Shown piece by piece: positions 37,243 to 48,878 of a DNA stretch of 64,000 nucleotides (position 1 is the stretch's first letter; every line of letters begins with the position of its first letter). The notes below the pieces were generated by a model, which ran no database searches, was not told where the DNA came from, and saw only the letters and a list, made by a program, of their open reading frames with translations. The position numbers were made by a program, and so were the translations under genes. Source of the stretch: Hyperoodon ampullatus (Eukaryota > Chordata > Mammalia > Artiodactyla > Ziphiidae); assembly GCA_949752795.1 (NCBI GenBank), contig OX457057.1, positions 6,438,632 to 6,502,631 of the forward strand, given 5' to 3'.

Positions 37243-37849
37243 AACGACTTAAATAAAATAGCTCGACCCACTACTGCAATGTTGTCTTATTTATATATGT
37301 TAGCCACTCCACAGAGGTCTTAAACACACAAAAAGATACGACTGAAAAATAAAAATGCTAAATAACTAAATACCCCAGTGAGGAGTACTGATTTTTTACT
37401 GAGGAGAGGATGGGTGCACCCAACAAGCATTCCAGCCCGCAGAGCCACATTCATGACAGTGAAAATGAATGTGCATTTTAAATCCCCTTTAAATGGCTGC
37501 ACCTTCTCTGCTCTGGACAGAGCCTCTGTCACGCCAATTAAACCCCCTGATACTGGGAATAGCTGGGGGTGCGGGATGATCTTTGTCCAGTCTGGGGAGG
37601 ATCTGGGCAATGTTTTCTTTGCCTTCTCACCTCCCTCCCACCAACTACCAGTAAATCAGTCATTTTTGCTAGAAGACATCGAAACTAACAGATTCTCGGG
37701 AACAAGTAAAAATGTTGCCCTTCTAGCACAAATACTTTTTAAATGAACAGATAAAAAATTAATAAAATTAAATCTTATGAGTTGATGCCATCATTTGTAT
37801 ACAGAGATCACATATACCTGAATATACAAAGAAAGTTAAATTATGATGC

Positions 37850-38260
37850 AATCAATGCTATCCTATAAAAACGAAATTAACAAAAACAGTCTATTAGGGA
37901 AGACATCTGGTGTATCACGGCAGGAAACGTTAATGATATTGTCTGCAACCCTGTAATCAATTTTTTCTCCCAGTAGCTCTCTCATTACACTGTATTAGAT
38001 GTGTGTGCCTGCAGGATTTATGAGAGCTCCACACATGGAGGGGAGCTTTGCCAACTGGATCCAATTCAGACCCAGCTCAAATGACTTTGGCAGCATGAAG
38101 CGTTGTTAAAGAACAATCAATACGTTAGCTTTATGCAGCATCATCCTGACTGAAAGAAGATTTATCATCGTACTACAGAATCTTCTCCAACCTACATATG
38201 ATAGTATCTGAGTATACCACCCATCATGAATTTATTTAAATCCCTAGTGGACACAATATT
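37850..38260. other. Repeat-free block, candidate conserved non-coding DNA
   Basis: AT-balanced sequence with no repeat signature, including CTCTCATTACACTGTATTAG and TTAAAGAACAATCAATACG. It looks unlike decayed transposons; function is a guess. Confidence 0.3.
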
Positions 38261-38453
38261 TTTACTGCTAAAAAAAATAAATACTCGTCATCACTAATGC
38301 TAATATAAAAAGTTTACTACATATCAATTATGGGCAAAACTTTAAATCCATTCAGCAAATCCTGGTTAGTGGGTATTGCAGTAAATGAAACAGTCTAACA
38401 ATGACATTGACACTGATTAGAGAATAAAGATAATATTGGCCTGAAAGATAAAA

Positions 38454-38456
<3 letters not shown>

Positions 38457-38523
<67 letters not shown>
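38457..38523. repeat. Compound (CT)n(CA)n microsatellite
   Basis: About 17 CT units followed directly by about 15 CA units. Confidence 0.97.
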
Positions 38524-38525
<2 letters not shown>

Positions 38526-38879
38526 TGGTAACTGGTAAAGGCTGAAGCTTTTGAAGTATGCAGTCAAGTTGGGACTCTGCTAATTTGTCCCTTAAGATGT
38601 CAATATCTCTCCAGGGATTAAAATTAGATTTTTATCCACTAGTTGGGTTTTATCTTCCATTGTGAATGGCTATTACATCAAGACTTCCAAGGCTTCCATA
38701 ATGTGAACCTTTTTCTCTGGTCTAATTCTTGAGAAATTACAGTGGCAGCCATCTAAACATGAAAATGTTGTGACAATTATTCCTCATTTTATTACAATTA
38801 TTAATGTCCCATCTCCATTGTCTTGGTCCTCTTCATTTTATGCATGGATGACAGTCCTAGCCACCTAATTGGAACTTTT

Positions 38880-39260
38880 ACAGTCTTTCCCCACTCTACA
38901 CTCTACCCAATGACTCTTCTTAAGCAGTGATCTGCAGATCGGCCTGTCTGGAATAAAAAAGCCTGCAAAGGCTCTCTTCGGCCTAGTACATAAAATATCA
39001 CCTTGTCTAACCTTTCAGACCCTCAATGATCCGGCCCCATTTTGTATCCCCACCTCTGCCTCCCAGGACCCACTAACCTGTGCTCTTCTTTGACGTCCTG
39101 CGGCATCTTCTCACAACTCCCAGCTTCACCAGGCTCACTGCCTACATTGCTTATAGGGACACGCCGACACGTACACCTGGCGAGCTCCTCCACTCTGCCT
39201 GCCCACGTGTTACTGGTGTACCAAAAACACACCCGGCTCCTCAGTACATAGCTACCTTCC
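38880..39260 (+). mobile_element. L2-like 3' region
   Basis: CAGACCCTCAATGATCCGGCC, CTGCCTCCCAGGACCCACTAAC and AAGCCTGCAAAGGCTCTCTTC resemble the sense L2 3' region; diverged. Confidence 0.5.
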
Positions 39261-40039
39261 CAAAACTTTCCCAAGCGCTGCTACAGGCCATTGGGAGCGC
39301 TCTCTTTTCCTAGTCTCAAGATATTAATATGCTTCACGGCAAGTGAACAAGTCGTTGCATATTGCCAGTATCTGGATCTGTGCATGCATGTACGATGGCT
39401 ATTCTCTTGTGTTATTTCCTAATCAAGCATGAGTTTGAGCCCCAGGGTCAGATTAGGTAAAACAAGGGAAAGACAGGTCTTAACCTTCTTCAGTGACTAA
39501 CAGCGGTCAATCAGAACAATGAACACCTGTCCTTCAGAAAACTTTAGCATTAAATCCTCAGGAAGGAAAGAAAATGAAGACAGGTGTATACACCGAGCTT
39601 CCAGAAAAGGTGAGGCACACGGCACCAAAGTAACCCTCATGGATCACTAACACCAGGCCCTGTGCTCCAGGGGACAAAGCGCTGAAGACACTGCATCCTG
39701 CTTCACCTCTCGGAACGCCCCACATTGTCACCAGGTAACAGAGGATGTGCCGGGGTACAGCTGAGAGCACTCCATCTACCCTCCCCAACCCAAGCCTTTC
39801 AGAACGTTTATTCTGTATCCGGCCCTGCAGAAAAGCCCAGCTACCTCTGAGCCATACTCTACCGAAGGTCACCCGAGAGGGCAGCAGCCCGAACAGTTTA
39901 GACTCACGGGCCACAAGTCCCGGTGATCCTGGGGAAAGGCGCAGTCCGCACGCGGACTCAGACTTACCCCCTTTTCCCCTATTTCAGTCGCCAACGTCCA
40001 TACTCGCTGCTGATTGCCAGCTCCTGCTCCTTGCAGCGG

Positions 40040-40066
40040 CCCAGCATGCTCTCTGCTGGTGCCAAC
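40040..40066 (-). repeat. Intronic arm of the exon-intron inverted repeat
   Basis: Plus-strand core CCCAGCATGCTCTCTGC, identical to the sense (minus-strand) sequence of the RERE exon, hence complementary to it in the pre-mRNA. It lies about 214-240 nt downstream of the exon's donor. Confidence 0.9.
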
Positions 40067-40279
40067 ACCCCTCCACCACCAAGCCCCCCGGCTTCTGGCA
40101 CTGTCCTAGAGGGGTAAGGCAAGTCCCGTATTTTGCTTCCTCTGTGCGTGTACTTGTTACTCCTTTAAGAACATATACGATACAGCACATTTTTAAAGGG
40201 GCTCTGGGGAGGGAGGTGATATGCCTATTTTATACCCTGTGGGATATAAAATATTGATAGCTTTTAAAAACGGGATTCT

Positions 40280-40285
40280 CCTTAC
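40280..40285 (-). promoter_or_regulatory. RERE: 5' splice site of the 126-nt RERE exon
   Basis: GGG followed by GTAAGG on the minus strand, a moderate donor. It lies inside the 265-nt loop of the exon-intron inverted repeat. Confidence 0.88.
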
Positions 40286-40411
40286 CCCTACAGGCCCTCT
40301 CCCGGCTTCAGAAAGATGCTGTGGCGGCTGTGCTGCCACCGGCAGAGAGCATGCTGGGGGGTCGCACAAAGCAGGAGGTGGAGATCTGCAACAGGCCTGG
40401 GAGTTGTGGAC
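40286..40411 (-). CDS. RERE: RERE internal coding exon, 126 nt (insert within BAH domain)
   Basis: On the minus strand this reads [15 protein letters not shown], then [15 protein letters not shown], then [12 protein letters not shown]: 42 whole codons, phase 0 to phase 0. It continues directly from the FKL of the exon at 50083 and matches the RERE segment that precedes SKRDHLLMNVKWYYR in the human protein. The acceptor AG is at 40412-40413 after a strong pyrimidine tract; the donor is GTAAGG at 40280-40285. The residues are Cys/Pro/Ala-rich and look like a disordered loop between the BAH strands ending in FICSIQDF and MNVKWYYR. Because it is a multiple of three with matching phases, skipping would keep the reading frame. 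Relative to human RERE as I recall it, Thr and Ser are replaced by Pro (SPPPAL) and Ala (VAAQ). The interior forms an inverted match with downstream intron sequence. Confidence 0.96.
40332..40358 (-). repeat. Exonic arm of an exon-intron inverted repeat
   Basis: Positions 40342-40358 are the exact reverse complement of 40040-40056 (17 of 17). Beyond one mismatch, 40337-40340 pairs with 40058-40061, and beyond a second mismatch 40332-40335 pairs with 40063-40066, with one G-U wobble at the RNA level. In the transcript this arm encodes [10 protein letters not shown] of RERE. Confidence 0.9.
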
Positions 40412-40440
40412 CTAAAAGAGAAAAAAGTTTTAAGTTAACA
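40412..40440 (-). promoter_or_regulatory. RERE: 3' splice site and branch region of the 126-nt RERE exon
   Basis: On the minus strand the sequence is TTAACTTAAAAC followed by TTTTTTCTCTTTTAG. The TTAAC is a plausible branch-point motif about 25 nt from the AG; the pyrimidine tract is strong. Confidence 0.85.
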
Positions 40441-43100
40441 GGCCCAATGTCCTCTCATACCCTGGTTACTAGGGGCACTCAGCACACAAGCAAGCAGCTG
40501 CACAAATCCTTTAGCAGGTGGCCTCTGAAGTCTCAGTGAATCTGTTCTGCCACTAAAGTTAAACTCCGCACATCAGTCAGAGCTGCTTCCTTTCTCCAGC
40601 GTGAACATACGACCCTCTGGCTCCACACTCTCAGTGTGGGCCTGTCATAAAGCGGTATGGTGTGTGCCCCTCAAAATAACCAAGTTAAGATGTGACACAG
40701 TGTCAAAGAACCGTGACAGTGGCATGCTTTGCTTATAATAAAAACAAAAATGCAATGGTGTCAGATAAACACAACTATACAATAAACCACCAGTGGACAA
40801 ACTGAGCTTTCAGAAGAGTTTCTAAGGAGAGATGCCAGAGGCATAGGACATGTACTTTAGAAGGAAATGCTCAAGGTACTGGGGGCAGCGGGCCTCAAAG
40901 AAAGATCCTACCATTTTCTCAAAGTCCTAGTTTAATTTTGTAAAGCTAAAGATAAGGTAAAATACAAAGGCTTAACACCAGAGGGAAAAGAAGACACCAT
41001 TCAAACAAGCTTTAATTTACTCACGAGGTAAATGTAATGAGCAGACTGGAGCATAAAGTTCAAGAAAGACATTATTTCTTTTAGGGGCAAAATCAGTTTG
41101 GTATGTACCGTATGTCTTTTTTTTTTTAAAGAAACTTTTAAAACATTTAAAACCAGCAAAAGATTAAAGAGCACCTTCTGAAAGCCAGCACAGTCCTGAT
41201 AAGTATCAAAAAAGATACTTCAGATCATAGTCTGAATATGTCCCTTTTCAAAAACTCTAGGGAGTACGTAACATTTCCAAAAACCTAACCAATCCAATTT
41301 CACGTTGTTTTTAATGAACTAAAAACCCCATAAAATCCAAATACTTATGTGAATTTCTGTTCTTAAGATGGTTTTTAAATTACAGATAAGCAAACTTTTC
41401 ATATTAAATCATTTTTAGGGAGTCCTGATACATATAATTCATTTCGAAAAGCTAAGAATCACTCTCTAACAGCTTCCTGTGGTCCAAGATTTTAATATGC
41501 TCCATCAACTACTTATTTTCTTTTTATGTCTCTCTGAAAACAAACAAAAAAGATAAATCCCAAGAAAAAGAGCTAATCTTGGGCATGTCTTTATCATGAT
41601 GCTTTTCTTTTCTGTTCTTTTCTTTCTCTACAGACGACCCTCTAGAGCATCCCAGGCTCCGACACCATATATGCTTTCTGTGCGGCCAGTCTCTCACTCC
41701 CACTGCCCCCACGGACAGTAAATATACGTGACCTGCATGGACAGCAAGTGTTAGTAGCCATAGCCTTCTCCACCATACACCTCCCACCTCCCCATACCAG
41801 CACTGCAAACTTCTAATCAAAGATTCAACTGTGCACTGGAATGTACAGTATACTCAAGATCTTTTAATATAAGCATCAAATAAAAATGAACCTGTGGTTA
41901 ATCTCTTGCACTAGGAGTTAATCAGACCACTCAAATCCTTATTCATTCAAATCAAGGGTTTTAAACAGAAAGACACTTGGCGAAGCATTTCTAAGCATGT
42001 TGGCATTACTTAATGTGCAAAAGTTCAAGTAATTATTAAAACATTTTAAACATGAAAAAAAGGCATCATTTCAAAGCATTTCATTATTCTTACTTATGAG
42101 TCAGAAAATGCTGACAGTATCTCAGTTGCCCTAATTTTCTTTCGTTTCTTCTAATGGATTTTTTCTTCTATAATTTTGAGTTGGTCCTTAACACAAACGA
42201 TCACATATACACAAATTACAAATTTCCAGTTCTAAGAAAGAGAGTTGGAATGACAAGATTTTACCAGTATTCCTGCACAGTAGCTCTCTGCAAATATCAG
42301 ATTGTCTCAAACTTTCTTAAGTTCCTTTTTTAAAAATATCAGAATACCTAGAGTTTTCTGCTTTGAAAAATTTTTACATATAGAGAACAGGTTTACTATT
42401 AAAATAACATTTTTAGATAAACAGTTTATGGAAGTAAATATAATTAAACTTTTTAAGTGATTTCTTAGAGTCCTAAAATCCAAATAAATTAGGAGAAAAT
42501 GAATTACCCAACTTCACAGTAATCGTGAACCATTAAAACTTTAAATACCACGTGGCCTACGATGACTGTCAGTCATGACTGAAAACAGACCACTGAGAAG
42601 CTAAGTAAATGGAACCAATGAGATGTTCTGAGATTACTTATTCCCAAAGCCTCGCTTTGATTTTCACTTGTGTCACCACTTCCTTCCACTTACAAATTGA
42701 CACTCGGATCATGCGAAGAGGCTGTGGTGATTCAAAATAACTTTCAACATGATTGTCCTATAACTGGGGTGGAGGTGGGGGGCAGGCACAGCAGATACCC
42801 AACAACGCGGCATCTGACTATGCCCATCAAACTCAGGGCTAAGCGACAGCATCCCACTCTTAAAATTATAAACTTCAAATTCCAACATGAAAAGGACATT
42901 TAATCCTTGCACATATATGTATTATTGGTGGGTTACTCCAAACACAGCATGGAGGAAGCTCAATACCCCATTATAGTTTATCACAATGCTTATTGATGGC
43001 AACTAAGCAACCACGACCTTTATTTTAAACAAAGAAGGTGGGGGTAGGGGAAGGCGTGGCCTTTAGAAGAATACTCTAGCACCAAGTCAGTAATTCAAAC
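40441..43100. other. Intronic sequence, nothing recognised
   Basis: AT-rich unique or too decayed to name. A purine run lies near 41098-41140. No additional RERE exon is seen. Confidence 0.45.
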
Positions 43101-43104
43101 CTTT

Positions 43105-43562
43105 TCCCTTTCTTTTTTTACTTTTTTTTTAAAAATTGAAGTATATACAATGTACAATATTATATAAGATACAGGTATACAATATAGTGATTCACAGTTT
43201 TTAAAGATTATAGTCCATTTCCAGTTATTATAGAATATTCGGTATATTCCGTGTTGTACAATATATCCTTGTACCTTATGTTACACATAATAGTTTGTAC
43301 CTCTTAATCCCCTACCCCTATCTTGCCCCTCCTCTCTTCCCCCTCCCCACTGATACACTAATTTGTTCTCTATATCTGTAAGTCTGTTTCTTTTTTTTAA
43401 TTATAGTCACTAGTTTGTTGTATTTTTTAGATTCCACACTGAAGTGATATCACACAGTGCTTGTCTTTCTCTGTCTGACTTACTTCACTTAGCAAAGTAC
43501 CCTCCAAGTCCATTCATGTTGTTGCAAATGGCAAAATTTCCTTCTTTTTTCCAACTTTTTCT
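43105..43562 (-). mobile_element. L1 3' UTR, antisense, relatively recent type
   Basis: TCCAAGTCCATTCATGTTGTTGCAAATGGC, TCTGACTTACTTCACTTAGC, CTCTATATCTGTAAGTCTGT and a polypyrimidine block match the reverse complement of the cetartiodactyl L1 3' end also seen in sense at 53890. It lies in the RERE-sense direction. Confidence 0.78.
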
Positions 43563-44459
43563 TGACCTAGAAATCACTGTATAAGAGCACCGTCCCACCG
43601 ATGCACCCACTCCTGACAGGTGAGGACAATTAAACTAACAAAAAGGAACAACTCTTTAAAGAACTGTCTCTGCTGTACTTTCCACTAAGTAAGATGTACC
43701 TCCTCACTCTATAAACTGAAAACACTTGATAACAAACTTCAAAGTCTTCACTTCATTATCCAACACTACACTCAAGTCACAAAGCTGTAACCAAGTGGTA
43801 CTGACCTTTTTACAGGGAATGAACAAAGAGGGTAAAGAGAAAAAGAAACTACAAATAGACTCAATTCTGCAGGCCTAACGTGAGGGACTATAAAAAACCA
43901 AAAGAGAAAACAGCTACTGTTTCACACAGAAACAAATCATCACATCCTATGGCATTTTTCATATCAGCTGGCCTTCTCTGGGATGTTTACATATAGACTA
44001 AGCCCTCGTTTATCTTTGCTAAAAGTCAGTGACATAGAAAATTCGAAACAGAATAATGCCTAAAGAATGTTATGACTTTGGCTACACTCACATAAACTTC
44101 CTGAAGAAAATTAAAACTGAGGTTGAACGTATTTTTAGAATTTTATTATTTAAATATATAAAATACTACACATTGCAGGCTAACTAAAGGTAAAGAAGCA
44201 GATCTCTTTGGCCTGTTTAATAAACAGAAGGTTAATTTGTAGTTAATGCATGGACTGTATCAAACTACTACTAAAGATTTTTGAAAACTTTATCCAGTCA
44301 ATTTTTTCCACTGAAATGTAACTTCATTCAATACTCAGTAAATATTTAGTATGGATCTTATATGGGCAATGTATTTATATATCAATAATAAAACAGACAT
44401 GGTGGTAACTGCCTTTACAAAGCTTAAACCTAGAGCGCCAACTAAATGTCAACGTCACG

Positions 44460-44690
44460 ATCATCCCATGGCCCAGGCACTGCACTAACAACTTTGTAGG
44501 CTTGATCTGTTAATCTAAAAACAACCCATCTTCAAGGTAGGTGCTTTATATCCCAACTTCATAGGTAAGTACAGCAAGGTTAGGAGGATTTAGTGTCTTG
44601 CCCAAGGTCATGGAAGATAGCAACTGATGGAACAGACCAGCTGATGTCAAATTCCAGCTCCCAACCCATGCACTCTACCATCCCCCAACT
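44460..44690 (-). mobile_element. MIR, nearly full-length
   Basis: CCAGGCACTGCACTAACAAC, CAACTTCATAGGTAAGTAC and TGTCTTGCCCAAGGTCATGG, then CCCATGCACTCTACCAT at the right edge. Ordered as a reverse-strand MIR. Confidence 0.6.
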
Positions 44691-46525
44691 CAGTCCCAGA
44701 ATCACATCTAAAATTCTGAATTAGCCATGTTCAAATTAATGCAGATTTCCTGCCCCCACCCCAAAAAGTTTCAATACAAGGCTGACCTAATATTAAAATG
44801 CCCATTTCCTGAATGCCCATACACCATACATTCTGTGCTGAGTGGTCACATCAACCAAGCTGGGATTAAATAACTGTGGTGTATAATACATAAATGCTAA
44901 TTAACTCATTGTGTGTACATACATATGTACACAAGAGTGCATGTTAACGAAACCTCCCTTATCTCCCAGCATTATCTATGTAAAGGTCTCTAACAAAAAA
45001 AACGAGAAGGTATGATTACTTATTCTCAGTAAGTTTTCATTTTCAAGAAGGAAAAGCAGCTTCTTGCTTTTAATACACTTCTGAGAAACTCAATTTGGTG
45101 GAGAGAAGGCAATTTCAACGGTAAGTGGAACCTAAGCTGAAGCCCCCAATTGCTGCACTGGGGTAACCAGCCTTTGCGTAGGGTTACAGGTACAGACCAG
45201 GAACTGGAAGGAAACTCCAAATGTTCCTCCCCCAGCTGCTCACATTCGACTGTGAAACGAAGAGGTGTACACGGCGCTGCACCTTAATGAGCTCGGCCCC
45301 CCCACTCACAGCAGCAATGGAGTTGTGCCTTCACCAAGGTAACAAGTGGCAGGTGCCCTCCACTACTCCACGTTCAAAGTCAGCACCGAGAATGTATGCT
45401 GTTAGGGACAGAAACGACACAAGACCACATGCATCCGTGCAGGGCAGTGACAACACACTGAGCCCTAAAAGGTCAACTGGAAATAGCCTAACATCACCAA
45501 AGACATATCCCCAACTCTAAGGAATCTCAGGTTTAATTTTAAAGACAATTACATTTTAATAGGCCAAATAGGAGCAAAAACGAATCAATGGTATCTGCTC
45601 AAAATAATATTTGTAATAATTACCTATCCGACCTGAAAATTCATTTCATGTAACAGCTAAAGAATTGATAATTATATAACTCAAGGAAACAAACATCATA
45701 TTTTTTCTATTTAACAAACGATAGAAATTCATTAGGAATCCACACAGAATTCCCATGCAGAGTATTAGAGGAATGGCTTCAACTACTTATCTGTGAATGA
45801 AGAATTAGGTACGAAGCACCACTATTAGAGCCAGACAAGGAACAAGGATCCTTGGTGTTATGCTGAATGGAAACCACTAATCTCAATAATCTCCTTGTTA
45901 AGCATTCTCAGAAGCCATGATTATTTCTAGATAGCAAATTAATTCTATTATGCTAAGGCCTGGACTTCTATAAAAATGGAATCTTACTGGTTTTTAGTAA
46001 AAGTAAGGAACCTTTCTCTTAGGACATTACGTGAATGGCTTCCTCCACATCAGTCCTACTCAGTGTTCCCCAAAGAGGGCTGACATCCAGTAACACCACA
46101 GCCACTGTCTGTCCAATCACAACCTAAGATCACTGAGGGAAGGAACTATACCTTACATTCTTCAGTCCCCCTCATGGTGCTGCGCTCAACAAAGAATACA
46201 CCGTAGGCTTTCAACAAATGCCTGTCGAAGGCACTGGTGATAACCCAAGACGCTCCTAAATGCACTCTGGGATATACTGCTCCGTGGTGACAGTGACTCA
46301 TTCGGGAACAAAACCCTCAAAGCAAACACAGTGACCTAGAAAAGCTATGGGAGCACAGCACATGCAGATGTGATCGCAGGCTCTTTCAGTTATGGTTACT
46401 AGAGATCTGCTCAAGCTGGCCCAAGAAAAGAGCCCCCTACTCAGAAGAGACAATAAGGAGAATCTAAGAATCCAACGGGAAGAAGCACCAATACAGCAGG
46501 ACTCGAGGACAGCACTCATGCTCGC
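44691..46525. other. Intronic sequence, nothing recognised
   Basis: 45200-45480 is more GC-rich with a 99-codon plus-strand frame that matches nothing I know. The rest is AT-rich. Confidence 0.4.
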
Positions 46526-47058
46526 TCGCTCTCTCGCTCTCCCCCCTCCCTCTCCCTCCCTCCCCCTCTCCCTCTCTCTCTTTCCCTCTCTCTCTCTCCC
46601 TCTCCCTCTCTCCCTCTCTCTCCCTCTCTCTCTCCCTCTCTCCCCCTCTCCCTCTCTCCCCCTCTCCCTCTCTCCCCCTCTCCCTCTCTCCCCCTCTCCC
46701 TCCCCCCCTCCCCCTATCCCTCCCTCTCTCTCTCTCCCTCTCCCTCTCTCTCTCTCCCTCTCTCTCTCTCCCTCCCTCTCTCTCTCCCTCCCTCTCTCCC
46801 CCCTCTCCCCCCTCCCCCCTCTCCCTCTCTCTCCCTCCCTCTCTCTCTCCCCCCTCTCCCTCTCTCTCCCTCTCTCCCCCCTCTCTCTTTCCCTCTCTCC
46901 CTCTCCCCCTCTCCCTCTCTCTCTCTCCCTCTCCCCCTCTCCCCCTCTCCCTCTCTCTCCCCCCTCTCTCTCCCCCTCTCCCTCTCTCTCCCTCTCTCTT
47001 TCCCTCTCTCCCTCTCTCTCTCTCCCTCCCTCCCTCTCTCTCCCTCTCCCTCTCTCTG
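46526..47058. repeat. Large pyrimidine microsatellite (C/T only, about 0.53 kb)
   Basis: Starts GCTCGCTCGCTCTCTCGCTC and then is almost pure C/T in CCCTCT, CTCTCT and CCCCCTCT blocks up to the TCTCTGCACAG edge. It produces long spurious open frames on both strands (up to 289 codons). In RERE-sense RNA it is a GAGAGG-rich purine tract. Confidence 0.97.
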
Positions 47059-47059
47059 C

Positions 47060-48454
47060 ACAGCTGCTCCAACCCTCTGCTTCTCCCAGCTTCCTGCCCT
47101 TCTCCCCTTCCTGCCCTTCCTGTTCACCCAGTGCCTCTGACAGTCCCAAAACACATCTTGTTCTCAAAACTCACCATGCTAAAAGGACTGATTCTAATTT
47201 ATGGTATAAACAAAGAAATACATCTCTCAGTTAAACCTCAAACCATAAAAAGATAAAACACATAATGAATCAACAACATGTCAAAGCTATTGGGTTTTTG
47301 TTTTCCACTGTTCCGCTTGCCATGCATGGTATTTGCTGTGGGCAAAACCAACTCCAATTTCTTCTTTTTGAAATCTTGCAAAGAAACAAAGAACATTTCC
47401 TTCTGTTCATCTTTTCCCCTTATAGGTTAAGCTGAAGGAAAAGACGTCTATGATTATTCTTATCTATTACATTATCTTTTTATAAGTAGTATTGAGAAAC
47501 AAGGAAAGAAAGTGGGTATCCAGACAATAAACATATTCCTTCCAGGAGCAAATATTTCTTCAACATCCCTGTTATTCTTACACAAAAACTGTAAATACAT
47601 GCTGAATACAGAACTCAAACAAAAACATCTGACATAGCAATATGTGACTTAGAAAAAGGTATCTAAACCTATAGAACCCCACTTCCCACGCTGTTTCTGC
47701 AGACAGCTTTAATGTGCTGTACTAGACCAATCTTGATGACAGAAGTTTCAGCTTTTATTGCTGTTAATACCCTGAGCAATTACTGTAGCTCAGCAGGAAC
47801 CTCTGCCCTGAACAGCAACTATCACATTGTAATCAGCATTTCCTAAGAGACGCCATTCAAACACGAAGGCACCTGCTAACGTGGAAAAATTGTACAAAAG
47901 GGGCTCAGACTCTAATAGGTAAAAGGAAAATCTTTGCAGTTTTATTTCACAGCTGTATATCTTTTCCATGGTGCAGTGGTATTATATCTGGTAAAAATCA
48001 CACACAAAGACAACGAGCAGGGAAAGAGCAGTAGCAGCACCACTAGCAAAAGAAAACTCTTCAGGAAACAAGGCCACCGCCCAGACTTGCAGATGTCAGT
48101 GCAGCAGCTGTAAAAAACAACCTTTGGAAGGCAACATATAATAAATAGCAAAGACCTCTAAAAAATGGTAAAACCTCATGTTGACATAAAATCTGAGCAG
48201 AAAGCATGTGATTTACAAGATTAAACCGCAAGGCCACCTTGTAAAACTAGAAGGTAAAAGCAGCCTACCAAGAATAAAGAAATCTTAGCAGTAAATGGCC
48301 CATTTTACTTTCTTTTAAAGTAGCAAAAAGCATGTTATTACTTACGTGATAATTTTTGAACAAAGAAAAAGAAATGGCATGCAACTTTTTTTTACTAATG
48401 GGACATTTGGAGTCGTTTAGAATGCATTAGAAAAAAAAAAAAAAACACTAAGGA
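47060..48454. other. Intronic sequence, nothing recognised
   Basis: Unique-looking, with a short A-run at 48431-48445 used as the target of the following SINE. Confidence 0.45.
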
Positions 48455-48669
48455 GGGCTTCCCTGGTGGTGCAGTGGTTGAGAGTCCACCTGCCGATGCA
48501 GGGGACGCGGGTTCGTGCCCCGGTCCAGGAGGATCCCACATGCCGCGGAGCGGCTGGGCCCGTGAGCCATGGTCGCTGAGCCTGCGCGTCCGGAGCCTGT
48601 GCTCCGCAACAGGAGAGGCCACAGCAACGAGATGCCCGCGTACCACAAAAAAAAAAAAAAAAAAAAAAA
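48455..48669 (+). mobile_element. Young short CHR SINE
   Basis: GGGCTTCCCTGGTGGTGCAG head and poly(A) tail. ACTAAGGAG precedes the head and recurs directly after the tail. Antisense to RERE. Confidence 0.95.
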
Positions 48670-48878
48670 CTAAGGAGATGCAGAGTTCAGACTACATTAC
48701 TTTTCTTTAGGCTGAAATATCACATACAATGTATATCAGAGCACAAGTATTATCAAAAGTTACAAAGCGTTTTGGAAATAATGGCTTTCACAGATATTGA
48801 CACGTATCTCTACAAAGCTAAAGAATCAGGATTTCTCCAGACCTAAGAATGTACACAGTGGTTCACAACCTTCAAGTA

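Larger units (their letters stand above)
1..40285 (-). other. RERE: 5' portion of the downstream RERE intron
   Basis: From the GTAAGG donor at 40280-40285 to the left edge I found no exon encoding the expected continuation (SKRDHLLMNVKWYYR), so the next RERE exon lies outside the window. The interval is a mix of ancient LINE, MIR and DNA-transposon remnants, CHR SINEs and unannotated unique sequence. Confidence 0.85.

Noticed and set aside
39745..40257. 170-codon plus-strand ORF overlapping the intron next to the RERE exon
   Set aside because: No recognisable protein features; it lies antisense to RERE in a locally GC-rich stretch, where chance frames are expected.
44913..44932. AT-rich GTGTACATA / TATGTACAC inverted repeat
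   Set aside because: Short alternating-purine palindromes are common in AT-rich intronic DNA; nothing sets this one apart.
46298..47234. ORFs of 289 and 280 codons on opposite strands
   Set aside because: They are the translation of the C/T microsatellite and contain only low-complexity runs; no domain, start context or splice signals.
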